Both the position numbers and the translations under genes were made by a program. Below, in pieces: positions 45,377 through 56,519 of a stretch of DNA of 64,000 nucleotides. The notes beneath the pieces were generated by a model. That model made no database searches. It had not been told where the DNA came from and saw nothing but the letters and a program-made list of their open reading frames with translations. Location: NCBI RefSeq assembly GCF_031143425.1, contig NC_090437.1:1178346863-1178410862 (forward strand), in the 5' to 3' direction. This DNA comes from Pleurodeles waltl (taxonomy: Eukaryota; Chordata; Amphibia; Caudata; Salamandridae). Each line of letters begins with the position of its first letter. Position 1 is the stretch's first letter.

Positions 45377-46518
45377 TCACTGGAAGTATTGCATGATGAT
45401 GTTATTTCGGTTGTCGATATCCTCTTCTTCTGCCTCCTCTTCTTCACTGTCCACAGGCTCCACAGCTGCCACAAGACCACCAGCTGGCCCATCCCCCTGC
45501 AGAAAAGGCACCTGGCGTCGCAAAGCCAGGTTGTGCAGCATACAGCAGGCCACGATGATCTGGCACACCTTCTTTGGTGAGTAGTAGAGGGAAACACCTG
45601 TCATATGGAGGCACCAGAATCTGGCCTTCAGGAGGCCGAAGGATCGTTTGATCACCCTCCTAGTTCGCCCATGTGCCTCATTGTAGCGTTCTTCTGCCCT
45701 TGTCCTGGGATTCCTCACTGGGGTCAGTAGCCATGACAGGTTGGGGTAACCAGAGTCACCTGCAAATATCGAAGGACAACTGTTAGACACACACTAACCC
45801 TTAGAGACAACCCAATACCCATACACCTATTCACACTGTATTGGGTCCTTGACCTCACCTATTAGCCACACCCTGTGCCTTTGGAGTTGCCCCATACATA
45901 AGGGATGCTGCTGTTCCTCAAAATGTAGGCGTCATGCACTGAGCCAGGAAACTTGGCATTCACATGGGAGATGTACTGGTCTGCCAAACACACCATCTGC
46001 ACATTCATAGAATGGTAGCTCTTACGGTTTCTGTACACCTGTTCACTCCTGAGGGGGGTACCAATGCCACATGTGTCCCATCAATGGCACCAATGATGTT
46101 GGGGATATGTCCCAGGGCATAGAAGTCACCTTTCACTGTAGGCAAATCCTCTACCTGAGGGAAGACGATGTAGCTGCGCATGTGTTTCAGCAGGGCAGAC
46201 AACATTCTGGACAACACGTTAGAGAACATTGGCTGGGACATCCCTGATGCAATGGCCACTGTTGTTTGAAGAAAACCACTTGCCAGGAAATAGAGTCCTG
46301 ACAGGACCTGCACTAGAGGGGGTATCCCTGTGGGATGGCGGATAGCTGACATCAGGTCTGGCTCCAACTGGGCACACAGTTCCTGGATTGTTGCACGATC
46401 AAGTCTGTATGTGACTATTATGTGTCTCTCTTCCATTGTCGACAGGTCCACCAGGGGTCTGTACACCGGAGGATGCCGCCATCTCATCACATGCCCCAGC
46501 AGACACGCCCTATGGAGG
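45377..46518 (-). pseudogene. PIF/Harbinger DDE transposase of E2 (frame-broken, intron-containing)
   Basis: Minus strand. The coding exon begins after an acceptor near 46518 (CTCCATAG) with ATG in GTGATGAGATGG. It carries the helical N-terminus (ERHIIVTYRLDRATIQELC), GAIDGTHVAL with the first Asp (about 46090-46060), then a one-base frame break in the C-run at about 46050, then GSVHDAYIL with the second Asp. Exon 2 ends near 45859 after two stop codons. A 99-bp interval with GT/AG ends (45858-45760) separates it from the last exon (45759-45377), which has [15 protein letters not shown], the Glu in [11 protein letters not shown] and an acidic tail. E1 lacks this intron. Confidence 0.83.
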
Positions 46519-46953
46519 AGAACAGAGAGCAGAGAGTCAGCCAACACTGAGGTATCCCAAAATGTAATTTGCACAAATTCATTAATCTGCAAAGTGCCTG
46601 TAACTGTGAGTATTCCAGGCCTACATAGGTGTGACACAGTGATTATTAATGACATGTGGCCCCCTGAAATGGTGGCTGCCTGACCTGTAAGGTGGGATAA
46701 GGGGATATGAGGTAACTGCACTGGCGTTCTACAGCGTTGCGGTGGGCGGTCAAGGACCGCAGCGCTATTCTGCATTGGTTAACATGGGCCCTATGGGTCA
46801 GAGGAGCCAATGACGATATACGCCGGCGGTGACAGTACACACCGCCGCGGACGTGACCGCCATTTTCTGTCTGTTCACTCACTTGATACCTGACCTTCAA
46901 CAGGAGAGGACCTACACTGCAAGTGCTGTTGTGACCTCAGTCTGGAAGCGACG
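46519..46953. promoter_or_regulatory. E2 divergent promoter region between transposase and Myb2
   Basis: It contains GGCGG/CCGCC cores near 46745, 46823, 46842 and 46857, as in the matching E1 interval. The transposase (minus) and Myb2 (plus) are transcribed away from it. Confidence 0.5.
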
Positions 46954-49338
46954 ATGGCTCATGTGTCTGGGGAAAGGGCACCTGCCTTCACTTCAGAGGA
47001 GTTGGAGAAACTGGTGGATGGGGTCCTCCCCCAGTACACTCAACTGTACGGTCCTCCAGACAAACAGGTGAGTACACTCTGAGCATGCTGCATGGGCAAT
47101 GCCTGTTTTGAGTGGTGTAGATGGAAGATACATGGGGGTGGGGCTGAGGTCTGCATGTGCGGATGGGGAGTGTATATGCGTCAGGGCAAGGGTGGGAACG
47201 GGGGGCAATGAATCTGACGGTCCGGATTGGTAAGTAATGTCCTTTCCCCCTGTACCATACCTCTAGGTCAGTGCCCACCAGAACAAGGGTATTTAGCGTG
47301 CCATCGCCAACGACGTCCGGACCCTGGGGGTCCACCACACACGGAGCACCCACTGCTGTAAAGGATGGGTGGACCTGCGCCGCTGGAGCAAGAAGATGGT
47401 GGAGGCCCTGCTGGGGATGGCCTCCCAATGTGGGAGGGGTGCCCGTCGCACCATGACCCCCCTGATGTTCCGGATCCTGGCGGTTGCATATCCGGAGTTG
47501 GATGGGTGCTTGAGGGCATCACAGCAGCCACAAGGGGGTGAGTACACTCTCATTCAGATGACTTTGCACGCATTACGAGGTGTCTGGGCGGGGGAGGTGG
47601 GCAGTGGGTCCCCCTAGGCCAGGGCGATCTTGGTCGGCAAGGTCCCTTGTGAGGCAGGCTATGTGGCACCCCAACCCCACTAGGGGTTAGAGCAATCTAC
47701 ACCTAGTCAGGCTCCTGTGACTTCCAGGAGTGCAGCAATTGGGCTTAGGCCTCATACCCCATGGGCATGTGATTAATCTAGGAACTATAAGTGCATGGCG
47801 TAGTGCAGAGGGCTGCTCACTGTCTGTTGTGTCCGCCAACGGTAGTGGTGTTGCATGCACTGAACATGTCTTTCTTCTGTCTTTCCCCCCCTTTTTGTGG
47901 TCTCCCTGTTCTTGTGTGCAAAAGCATCATCAGGCGGAGGAGTATTGGCACCGGAGCAGGAAGGAGGTGCATCCCACTTGGCCCTGGAGGGTGGAGCAAT
48001 GGAGTCTGAAGCCACCAGTGGGATTAAGGGCGAGGGGAGCTCCACGGCGGGGACCGGAGCAGATACCAGCGACAGGGACTCCTCCTCTGATGGGAGCACC
48101 CTTGCGGTGGCAGGCCCCTCTGTGCCCACCGCATCAACAGGTACAGCCACCACCCCCCTACCAGGACAGCCCTCCTAGCAGCCCCTCAGCCTGTGTCCCG
48201 TGCCCGATCACCTAGGAGGGTGGGCATCTCCTTCGCCCCAAGGCACCTCAGGCCCTGCCCCAGTCAGCCCTGCTGCCCTCAGTGAGGAGGCTATTGACCT
48301 CCTGAGATCCCTCACTGTTGGGCAGTCTACCATTCTGAATGTCATCCAGGGTGTTGAGAGGCATTTGCAACAAACAAATGCATACCTGGAGGGCATTCAT
48401 TCTGGCCAGCAGCACAACAGAGAGCATTTCAGGCTCTGGCCTCAGCACTGATGGCAGCCATTGTCCCTGTATCCAGCCTCCCCCCTCCAACCTCCTCCAC
48501 CCAAACCCAATCCACTGTACCTCAGCCTATCCCAAGCACACCTTCAGACCAGCATGCACACTCATCAACACACAAGAGTGGACATGGCAAACATAAACAC
48601 CACACATCCCACAGGCACTCACACAAGCACCATCCCCATGCAGACACTGCAACATCCACTGCCTCCACTGTGTCCCCCTCCTCCACGCCCTCATCCTCCC
48701 TCCCTGTCTCGTCACCCCTCACACCTGCATGCACTACATCCTCAGCCACTACCTCCATCACCAGCACGCCCATCACCACACACTGCTCATGTGCAATCAC
48801 CACCCCCACTACCATTCACACATCCCCAGTGACCTCTCCCAGTGTGTCTGTGAGCCCTCCTCCCAAAGTACACAAACACCGGCACCCACCCAGCCTCCAG
48901 CCCATGCACCTTCACCCACATTCAGCAGACGTACACCTCCTACAACCACTACCTCTTCCTCCACTCCCAAACCCCCTCCATCTACCCGTCCCAGTGTGTC
49001 TAAGAAACGTTTCCTAGCTAACATTGACCTCTTCCCTACACCTCCACCCCGTCCTTCCCCTAGGGCTTTCCAGGTCCCAGCCCAGCACCTCAGCCACCAC
49101 ATCCCCAGGCACAGTGGTGATAGCAACTGTGGGGTCATGGAGTGCGCCAACCATCAGGGCTGTCACTGTGCCACGAAGTGAGGGCAAGGACATTCCGCCA
49201 CCTGCCAAGGTTAAAAAGTTGCCCACATCCGGAGGGAGAAGCCGAAAACACCTGCCACCAAGGGGTCAGCGAAAACAAAAGGGGATAGTGGCAAGACAAC
49301 TGCGCCACCATCAAAGGTGGGGAAGGGCCAAAAACTGA
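46954..49338 (+). pseudogene. Myb2 of E2: Myb/SANT-like Harbinger protein, 3 exons, broken
   Basis: Exon 1 is 46954-47067 (38 codons), exon 2 is 47267-47537 (271 nt) and exon 3 starts at 47925; sizes and phases are identical to E1. Exon 2 has TAG at 47294-47296 where E1 has Trp (TGG). Exon 3 shows two nearly compensating single-base shifts (about 48165 and 48240) and another shift near 48420. The conserved helix SEEAIDLLRSLTVG is at about 48285-48325. The tail is Ser/Thr/Pro-rich with a Lys/His-rich patch (about 48585-48640) and then a basic segment (about 49135-49260) that matches E1. It may extend further into the Thr/Ala-rich repeats to about 49800. Confidence 0.62.
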
Positions 49339-49586
49339 AGGGCAGGTCAGGAGAGGGCATGGTGGCACCGACTGAGGGACCAGTGTCACACCTTCTGTCT
49401 ACGTCCACGCCAAACTGTACGGCGGCGAACACCGCCACCTGCACTGCCACCTGCACCGCCTCCAGCACGTCTACATCCGCTGCGACAGTCCCCAGCCTCT
49501 TCCCCGGTGGGCAGCCGTCCGAGGCTGCAGGAGACATCCAGCTTTCACCCTCAGCAGCTGCTGACACATGCCCCGCCGCCACAGAC

Positions 49587-49800
49587 CCCGCCGCCAGCAC
49601 CACCGCCACAGACCCCGCCGCCAGCACCGCCGCCACAGACCCCGCCGCCAGCACCGCCAGCACCGTCGCCACAGACCCCGCCTGCCAACACCGCCACCAC
49701 AGACCCCGCAGCCAGCACCGCCACAACTGACACAGCCGCATGCACTGCCACGACTGACACCACCGCATGCACCCCCGCGACTGACACCGCCGACAGAACC
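49587..49800 (+). repeat. 27-bp coding-type tandem repeat in E2 Myb2 tail
   Basis: Units of about 27 bp (CACAGACCCCGCCGCCAGCA...) are repeated about five times and then degenerate into ACTGACACCGCC-type units. In one frame the unit is nine residues of the TDPAASTAA type. It lies in the same place relative to Myb2 as minisatellite C of E1, but with a different unit. Confidence 0.75.
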
Positions 49801-49894
49801 AGTGGAGTATCACATCCACTACCTCAGTCCTTGGCAGGATGATGCACTCTGGGCACCAAGCCCCCTCCAGAACCAGTGGAGAAAGGCATCCATT

Positions 49895-50060
49895 TGGGAG
49901 ACTGTGGCTTTGCACTTCCCAGGATAAAGCAGTGGGCAACCACCCACGGAAGAGACTTGAGAGACTGTGGCTTAGCAGTCCCCAGGATAAAGCAGTGGGC
50001 AAACCACCCACTGGAGAGACTTGAGAGACTGTGGCTTTGCACTCCCCATGATACATCAAT
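49895..50060. repeat. ~61 bp tandem repeat in E2, counterpart of minisatellite A
   Basis: Two and a half units contain GAGACTGTGGCTTTGCACT, then CCCAGGATAAAGCAGTGGGC and ACCACCCAC. They are the reverse complement of E1 minisatellite A with substitutions. Confidence 0.78.
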
Positions 50061-50739
50061 GGGCATGGAGCCCCCTTGTGCAGCAGTGGCGTCGTGCGTT
50101 CATCTGGCTGAGGTGCCCCCGCACCCCTCCCCCGAGGTGCCTGTTGCATTTCGATCTGATGCCCCTGAAGTGTTCTCTCAGTTTCCAGTCAGGTGTCATG
50201 TATGGGCTTCGCCCATGCATTTTGGGCCCAGTGGTCCACGGACAATGATTGGTGCACTATCCGGACTTGTGTAGTTGGTGTACATAATTGCGTTTACTGG
50301 ATTTTTAACTTTGATAATGAGGTTTCACATGAGTACATTCATTCAAATCAATTCCTTTTGTCCTTGCGTTCTTCCAGGGGGTGGGGGAGGTGTATGTGTA
50401 CTGTTGCTGCATGTATTTGTGTGCATGGTGTTGTGGGTGGGGGTGGGGGTGTTGCATGTTGCATGCGTGTGTCACTCTCTTTTCCCTCCCCCCTCCCCTG
50501 TGTTGTAGGTGCAGTACTCACCGTGGTCGTCGCCGCTGTCGTTGATGCTCCTGATAGAAGAGAAGGAAGACCATCATCGGCAGTATCTGCAATTCGGGCT
50601 CCATGGCGTCCTGGTTCCTCGTGGGGTGTGGAGAGGTGAGTGTTTTCCCTTCTGTGTACTGTTTCCGCCATGTTTTTGTTCAAGTTGATTCCGCCCCGGA
50701 AAAGGTGGCAGATAGGCATCTTGTGATAGGGTGGGCGGT

Positions 50740-50926
50740 ACATTGTCTTCCGTCTGTCTGTTGGCGGTGTCCGCCGCGCTGTTTGTACCGCCGTGGCGGT
50801 CGGAGTGTTAAAGTGGCTGTCTATGTTGACGGTTTCTGCCACAATCATAATCCCATTTTGTTTCCCACTGACCTGTTTGCGGAATTACCGCCACTTTAAC
50901 ACCGACCGCCAGGGTTGTAATGTGCC
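50740..50926. promoter_or_regulatory. E2 right terminal repeat and subterminal GGCGGT/ACCGCC cluster
   Basis: GGCGG/CCGCC cores occur near 50732, 50764, 50771, 50789, 50794, 50888 and 50906, ending in the terminal repeat 50905-50926. Confidence 0.57.
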
Positions 50927-50983
50927 TTTGTGTGTTAAACATTTGAATTAGAAAGTAATATAAGTATATATGCTGCACAATTA

Positions 50984-51066
50984 GGACCATATTTATACTT
51001 TTTTAGTGCCGTTTTTGCGTCAAAAAGCAGCACAAATGCGGCACTAAAAAAGTATAAATATAGGCC
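50984..51066. mobile_element. 83-bp palindromic MITE, TSD TTA
   Basis: Near-perfect inverted repeats: ATATTTATACTTTTTTAGTG on the left and its complement CACTAAAAAAGTATAAATAT on the right, with GGACC/GGCC ends. It is flanked by TTA at 50981-50983 and 51067-51069. The TTA duplication fits a PIF/Harbinger-type MITE. It can fold into a ~25-bp hairpin. Confidence 0.8.
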
Positions 51067-51550
51067 TTAATACTTGACTATGCAACATAATGGAGCCATG
51101 CTGGCGGGTCTGGTTACTCTCCAGAATGGTTTTGGGGCATGGTTTTGGGGCAGCCCATCCGCGACATGTTATGTGAAATTATAATTCCAATGGCCCTGCT
51201 CCGTAAATCCGAATTTAGGTTATAGGCTTAGTCTGGCAGGTGGAACACACTTGGCGGATAACAGATATCCCATCCTCCGTATTACAGTAGAAAATGCATA
51301 GAAGAATATGATGAACTATCGTGCGGCAAAATTTATCTTTTATTCGTAACAGATCCCATCTGCCAAAATCTAAATCAGGCTCTTAGTCCCACATTACACC
51401 AGGTTCAAACAGATTATTCTCAAGAAATCAAAAACCTTCACTTGGCAGTGGGGAATATAAATCTACAGGAAAGTAAGTTATAGGTATTGGGCTAGGTAGA
51501 GGTTTAGCTAAAGAAGGATTGGTTGGGTGTCAATAAATGCTAATTTACTA

Positions 51551-51656
51551 TGGATTGACAGTTCCTATAGTTTTCCTCCCATCAATCATTGTGACTTAGA
51601 TGAACTTCGAAGTCACAATGATTGAGGGGAGGAAAAATATTGGAACTGTCAATACA
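51551..51656. mobile_element. 106-bp palindromic MITE, TA-flanked
   Basis: Arms of about 47 bp (TGGATTGACAGTTCC ... ATCATTGTGACTT, and AAGTCACAATGATT ... GGAACTGTCAATACA) differ at four positions around a short loop (AGATGAACTTCG). TA dinucleotides flank both ends, compatible with a Tc1/mariner-type MITE; a TA alone is weak evidence. Confidence 0.65.
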
Positions 51657-51840
51657 TAATGGAAGATAACATCACTTGGGCAGAAAATTGTGGCACAAAC
51701 ATCACATGCCGAGACTGATTTTTTTTTAGGTAGGCTAGGACAGAAAGACAGAATAATTAAGTGAAGCACTACTACGTGACTGAGTGGGCACTAATTAACA
51801 CACTTTGTCTTCGGTTTGTGGTTTGTACATTGCAGACTAA

Positions 51841-53667
51841 GGGCCAGATGTATCAAACTTTTTTTGCATTCGCAAACAGTGCGAATACTTCCTACATCCA
51901 CGCACTCCACTTGAGTGCTCAGTGGCCTTGTGGCACCTCTTGTAGAGGGTTCAAAGACAGTACTGTGTCTGGTACTGCGACGCCTAGGATCCATCACAGG
52001 GGCTGTGAGACTGCTTAGGCTAGAGAGCTCCTCACTATACCCACCACCCCGTTTGCTGTTCGAGGCACTCTGTGCTGTCTGCATTGTCTGCAAACATTGG
52101 TTATTTGCACCAATCCTTGTGCAACGTCCAGACTGCAATGTGCCATCTCCACTTGTATTCCCACAGCACGTCGTGATATCAAGGCAGTTGAGGTAGCGAG
52201 ACGATTGACAGATCTGCAGAACCCATCCAACCTGCCCATCAACTGGTTATGGCGCCTACGGTGGCTGACATGCCCCTGCTGAATCACGGTGCAGAGTTCC
52301 CTAATGGCGTTTGTCATCTCTTTTGTGTTTTCTGCTGCTGTTTGCTGTCCCTCATGCAGCTTGCACATGTTTTCATTAAGAGAGTCCAACTGCTTGTGCA
52401 TTACTCCCATATTGTCTTCGTGAGACACCAACTGCCTGTGCATTGACCTCATGTGTTTACATTGCAGGTGCTGCACTTTCAGCATGGAAGCTTCAAGGCC
52501 ACCAAAGAGTGATGGGCCCTTTCCTTCATCAGTGCACAGTCTAGGTGCATTGTGATGCCTCCTGAGGGAAGTGGACTGACGCTGGGGCAGGGACTGCTGT
52601 CTTACTGTGATTCTAGCCTCTGGGGGTGGTGTGGGTACTTCATCCGGAATTTCATTGGAGTCCAGGTTATACTCTGGGAGAGGTAACACTCTTGCCCTGT
52701 GTCTAGTTGGTGCAATAATGAAGGACTCACTGGTGTTTGAGTCGGACTGTGGCTGTGTTTCAGTATCCCCACATTTCCACCTTCTGCTGCGTCAGGGCCC
52801 GGAGCATCCACACGACAATGTGTAGCATGTCATTTTTGATTATTTCACAAATAGTTGCATAATAAACGCATCATTACTGCCCTTACCTTTGCTGGTGCTG
52901 GGTGTCAATGAGGTGTCAATGTCAGTGACACCACTGAAAGCTTCAGGAAGCAGTGCGGACTCAACCATGTCTTCCATTGGTGTGGACCGTGTCTGGGTGG
53001 GTGGTCCTCCTCCAGTGCTCCTCGCCTCCTTTAGCCTGCTGGTAACCCTCTCTTTGGCATCTGAACCCAAGTTGTACCATTGCTTGTGTATCTCCTCAAC
53101 GGAGCGCTGCGCATTGTCCATTGCGCATATTTTGGTCTGGATGTCTGACCACAGTTTCCTCTTCTCACTTTCAGGTACCTGGAGTGACTTCTTCCCAAAA
53201 CGTTTGTCATGGTTCCTGACCACCTCCTCAGTGAGCACCTCCAATTCCTGCTCACTGAATTTGAGCTTGCGCTTCCTGTCACCTTTCTCCTTCACATTCC
53301 CATCAGTGGCCATGTTGCTGTTTGGTCCCGGCTGGCTCACAAGGCTGCCTCCCTGGTGCTGGGCTGTGTCTCTCTGCCTGCTCCTGTAGGTGTGGCTCCT
53401 GGAAACAGCATGGATTGACTCACTTCCTGGTTGTGATGTCATCATGCTGTTCCAGTTTGACGTTTTCGCAATTTGCTATTTTCAAATACCAATTCGCTAT
53501 TTTTTTGAGATTCGGTATTTGCAACTCGCAAATTGCGTTTGCGAATTTTAAGAAATTGCTATTACCGACTCGCAATTTTGCTACATCCCATTTGGATTTC
53601 TTAAGTAGCGATTTCTTAAAATTTGCTATTTGAGAAATGCAAACCCGGAGCTTGATACATCTGGCCC
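51841..53667 (-). mobile_element. E3: Harbinger-like element carrying only a Myb/SANT gene (1827 bp)
   Basis: Terminal inverted repeats are GGGCCAGATGTATCAAAC and the complement of CTTGATACATCTGGCCC. Flanks are TAA and TTG, so the duplication is not clean. It encodes a two-exon Myb/SANT protein on the minus strand but no transposase. Subterminal sequence at 53465-53650 is dense in TCGCAA, TTGCGA and TAGCAA type words, a different motif from E1/E2. It is a different family from E1/E2, judging by the termini. Confidence 0.72.
52015..53445 (-). CDS. Myb/SANT-like protein of E3, two exons
   Basis: Exon 1 is 53445-52887 (an internal ATG near 53310 is a likelier start), with donor GTAAGG. It holds a Myb/SANT-like domain (KLKFSEQELEVLTEEVVRNH ... 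RKLWSDIQTKICAMD ... EEIHKQWYNLGSDAKERV) followed by STGGGPP, a spacing also seen in E1/E2 Myb1. Exon 2 (from about 52793 to 52015) has a long helical, probably coiled-coil region (LQCKHMRSMHRQLVSHEDN, EGQQTAAENTKEMTNAIRE) and a basic stretch RRRHNQLMGRLD. The best downstream frame does not join exon 1 in phase at the visible CAG acceptors, so a one-base lesion or a different acceptor is needed. The domain resembles NAIF1/Harbinger Myb proteins. Confidence 0.6.
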
Positions 53668-54360
53668 TTGGTATCTCATTCCTGCCATGCTGTACTGTCA
53701 TGGAAACTGCTAGTACAAGACAACATTTGGGGTTCATGACCATGATGACCACTCTGTCTCCGTTTTTTTCCACTGTTCGTTTGCTCAAGATAACCACCAA
53801 CATGTTGGGTGATTAGAGTACTACTTGGCCAGGCTGTGGATTCTCTTTTTGTTACCAATTTTTTTTTCCCCTTTTGACTTGAACTAACATCCCTGTACTT
53901 ACTTGTGATCATGCTACTTGAAAAAAATGTTAGAATATAATTTACACACTGAGCCCCAGAACCTCAATACCCAGCAGGTTGAGCAGGTCCTGTTCCGACT
54001 CCAGGACATCTTCCGAGTGGTGCATAAGCTGCTGCTAGCTGTGAGTTATTCCGTTGCTGTGGCAAGCGCACCTCCACAGTCACCCCCACAGCAGCTGTTG
54101 CTCCCACAGGGCATAACCCTTGCCAGTCATCCGGCCTGCTGCTACCATGGGGGGAGGTGGTGCTGCACACAAAAAATGAGTGCTGCCACCTCTGCATTGC
54201 TAAAGATGGGGAGGGCACACACTGCTGCTCATCAGTGATGCAGTTGGCGCCAGTGCTGCCTGCTTCTGCCATTGGCTTGAGGAGGAAGGAGGAATGAGTG
54301 GGACTGGACCAAAAACAGGAGGTAGACTGACAGAGGATAGACCAGGGAAGGATTAAGAAT
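53668..54360. other. Unassigned interval between E3 and LINE
   Basis: No terminal repeats or domains were recognised. Short frames at 53676-53912 (minus) and 53964-54368 (minus) show no conserved motif. Confidence 0.4.
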
Positions 54361-56500
54361 TCAATCAATCAATCAAGTTTTTGCATAGAGCAGTACTATC
54401 ACCTCTAAGGGTATCTGGGGGCTGAGGCTGCCGTATCTCCATCGAAGAGCCAGGTCTTGAGTCCACCAAGGAGGGAGCTGTCCGGAGGTGGAGGGGCAGG
54501 TTGTTCCAGGATTTAGCTGTGATGTAGGAGAAGAAGCAGCCCACTTCTGGTACGGTGGATGCAGGGGTGTGTACGAGGCTTAGACCAGTGGAGAGCAGTT
54601 GTCTTGCAGGGACCTGGAAGCTGAGACAGTGGTTGATGTAGGATGGCCCTTCGTTGTGTACCGCCTTCTACATTAGAGCAAGGATCTTGACCTGGCATTT
54701 CTTCTGGATTGGGAGTCAGTGGAGATCTCTGAGGTGATGCTGGAGCATTTAGGGAGGTTCAGGATGAGTCTGACTGTGGTGTTCTATAGAGTCTGAAGTC
54801 TTTTGAGTAGCTGGGTGGAGATTCGGGCATAGAGAGCGTTGCTACAGTCGAGGCGGCTGGTGATCAGTATGTGCATTACAACTTTTCTGGTGTCAGTGGG
54901 GATCCATTTGAAGATTCGGTGGTGCATTCTGAGGATGTAGAAGTAGGAGGCGGTACTGAGTTTACTTTTTGGATCATGGGCAGTTGACTGTCGAGGATGA
55001 TGCAGAGGTTTTTTGTGTTCTCTGTTGGGGCGGGAATTGGACCGAGTTCTGCTGGCCACCAGCTATGGTCCCATATGGAGGTGTTCCTTCTGAAGATAAG
55101 GACTTCTGTTTTGTCAGTCTTTAATTTAAGGCAGCTGTCTTTCATCCATGTTGCTACGTGGAGCATGGTGTTGCCAAAGTTGCTTTTGGCATTTAGGGGG
55201 TCCTCGTGAGCAAGAAGCTCAGTTGGGTGTTGTCAGCATAGGAGACTATGTTGAGTCCATAGGGTCTGGAAATATCTGCGAGGGGGTCATGCAGATGTTG
55301 AAGAGATGGGGTTGATGAAGGATCCTTGGGATACACTGCAGGTGATGGTCTTGGGTGTGGAGATGAATGGAGGAAGGTGGATTCTCTGAGTGTGGCCTGG
55401 GAGAAATGAGGCTATCCACTTGAGGACATTCTGTTGAATACCTATGTTGGGAAGTCTGTTGAGGGGAGTGTGATGGGAGATTGTGCCCCAAAAGGTCTAG
55501 GAGGATTATAGCTAACATTTTCCCTCTGTTGAGAAGGGTCCTGATGCCGTCCATGGCTGCGATCTGTGCGGTCTCCACACTGTGATTGGCCCGAAATCCT
55601 GATTGTGAGGTGTCGAGAAGGAGGTTTAGTTTGAGGTATTTGGTGAGCTGTAGGTTAATGGATTTCTCAAGTGCTTTGGCAGGGTAAGAGATCAGGGGGA
55701 TCCCTCTGTAATTTTTTAGGTCACTGGGGTCGGAGGAGTATTTTTTTAGGAGGGGTCGGACCTCTGCGTATTTCTATCCATCCAGGAAGTAGCCGTGGAG
55801 ATGAGATGTTGAGGATGCTGATTAGTTCCCTGAAGATGGTGTTGGTTCCAAGGTTGAAGAGACAGTGAGGACAGGGGTCAGTGGGTGCCTCTGAGTGAGT
55901 GGACGACATGACTGCTTTGGTGGTCTATGTGGTGATGGGAGACTAGGTGGTTATGGTGTGATGGGTGTTCAATGTTTGAGGGAGGTTGTCATGGCTGGGA
56001 GTGGTGGGTTTAGGGTCGAAGTTGTTGTAGATGCAAGTCTAAGAGTGTGTCACAGAGCTCCTGGGATGGGTGGATGGTGGTCTCTATGACTGTCGGTTTG
56101 GAGAATTCCCTTATGATTCTGAAGAGCTCTTTCGTGTGGTTAGCTGCAGTGTTGATGTGGGTGGTGGTTGCTGCTCTCTTGCCTGCCTTGATTTAGAGGA
56201 GGTAGCTTTTGAGGGCTTCTTTGTGAGCTGCCCTTTTGGAGGGGTCCTTGGTTATGCACCATTGTGTTTTTGATTTGGTGGCCATTGCGTTTGCAGTTTC
56301 TGAGCTCTGGAGTGTAACATCTCTGTTGTTTGTTGATGCTGTTGGTGTTTGCTGGTTTCAGCAGGGTGACTCTGATGATGTATCTGGTAGTCTAGGTTGT
56401 GAAATTCTGGACAGCCTGGTTGAGGTCTGCCTTGGGCTCGGGTTGCTAGGTGCCTTGGGTTTGTGTCTATAGCGTCTTGGTTACCTTGCCCCAGCTTCAG
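54361..56500 (-). mobile_element. 5'-truncated non-LTR retrotransposon (CR1/L2-like LINE)
   Basis: The 3' end on the minus strand is a GATT microsatellite tail (plus-strand complement TCAATCAATCAATCAAG at 54362-54378), typical of CR1/L2-type elements. It contains a recognisable reverse transcriptase (54785-55760). The 5' limit is uncertain; sequence up to about 56500 may be an upstream degenerate part. Confidence 0.68.
54784..55770 (-). pseudogene. LINE reverse transcriptase fragment
   Basis: Minus-strand blocks in order: RPLLKKYSSDPSDLKNYRGI (about 55755-55695, the 'DP..NYRPI' motif), SGFRANHSVETA (about 55605-55570), MLAIILLDL (about 55515, palm A region), a degraded stretch ending LFNICM, then WMKDSCLKLKTDKTEVLIF (about 55145-55090) and HILITSRLDCSNALYA (about 54875-54825, the 'SRLDYCN' motif of CR1/L2/Rex-type RTs). 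Frames change several times, so it is dead. Confidence 0.75.
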
Positions 56501-56519
56501 TGGGGGGTGCAATGGGGCT

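Larger units (their letters stand above)
42796..50926 (+). mobile_element. E2: PIF/Harbinger transposon with transposase and two Myb/SANT genes (8131 bp)
   Basis: Terminal repeats: GGCCCTCATTACAACCCTGG at 42796 and its complement ending 50926 (GGTTGTAATGTGCC). The flanks TAA (left) and TTT (right) are not a clean 3-bp duplication. Gene order is Myb1 (plus), transposase (minus), Myb2 (plus), then short tandem repeats, mirroring E1. Myb1 is intact. Transposase and Myb2 are broken. 'Plus' refers to the Myb genes. Confidence 0.87.

Noticed and set aside
50348..50848. Minus-strand 166-codon ORF at the right end of E2
   Set aside because: It lies in the noncoding subterminal region. The matching E1 end (1330-1650) does not preserve it.
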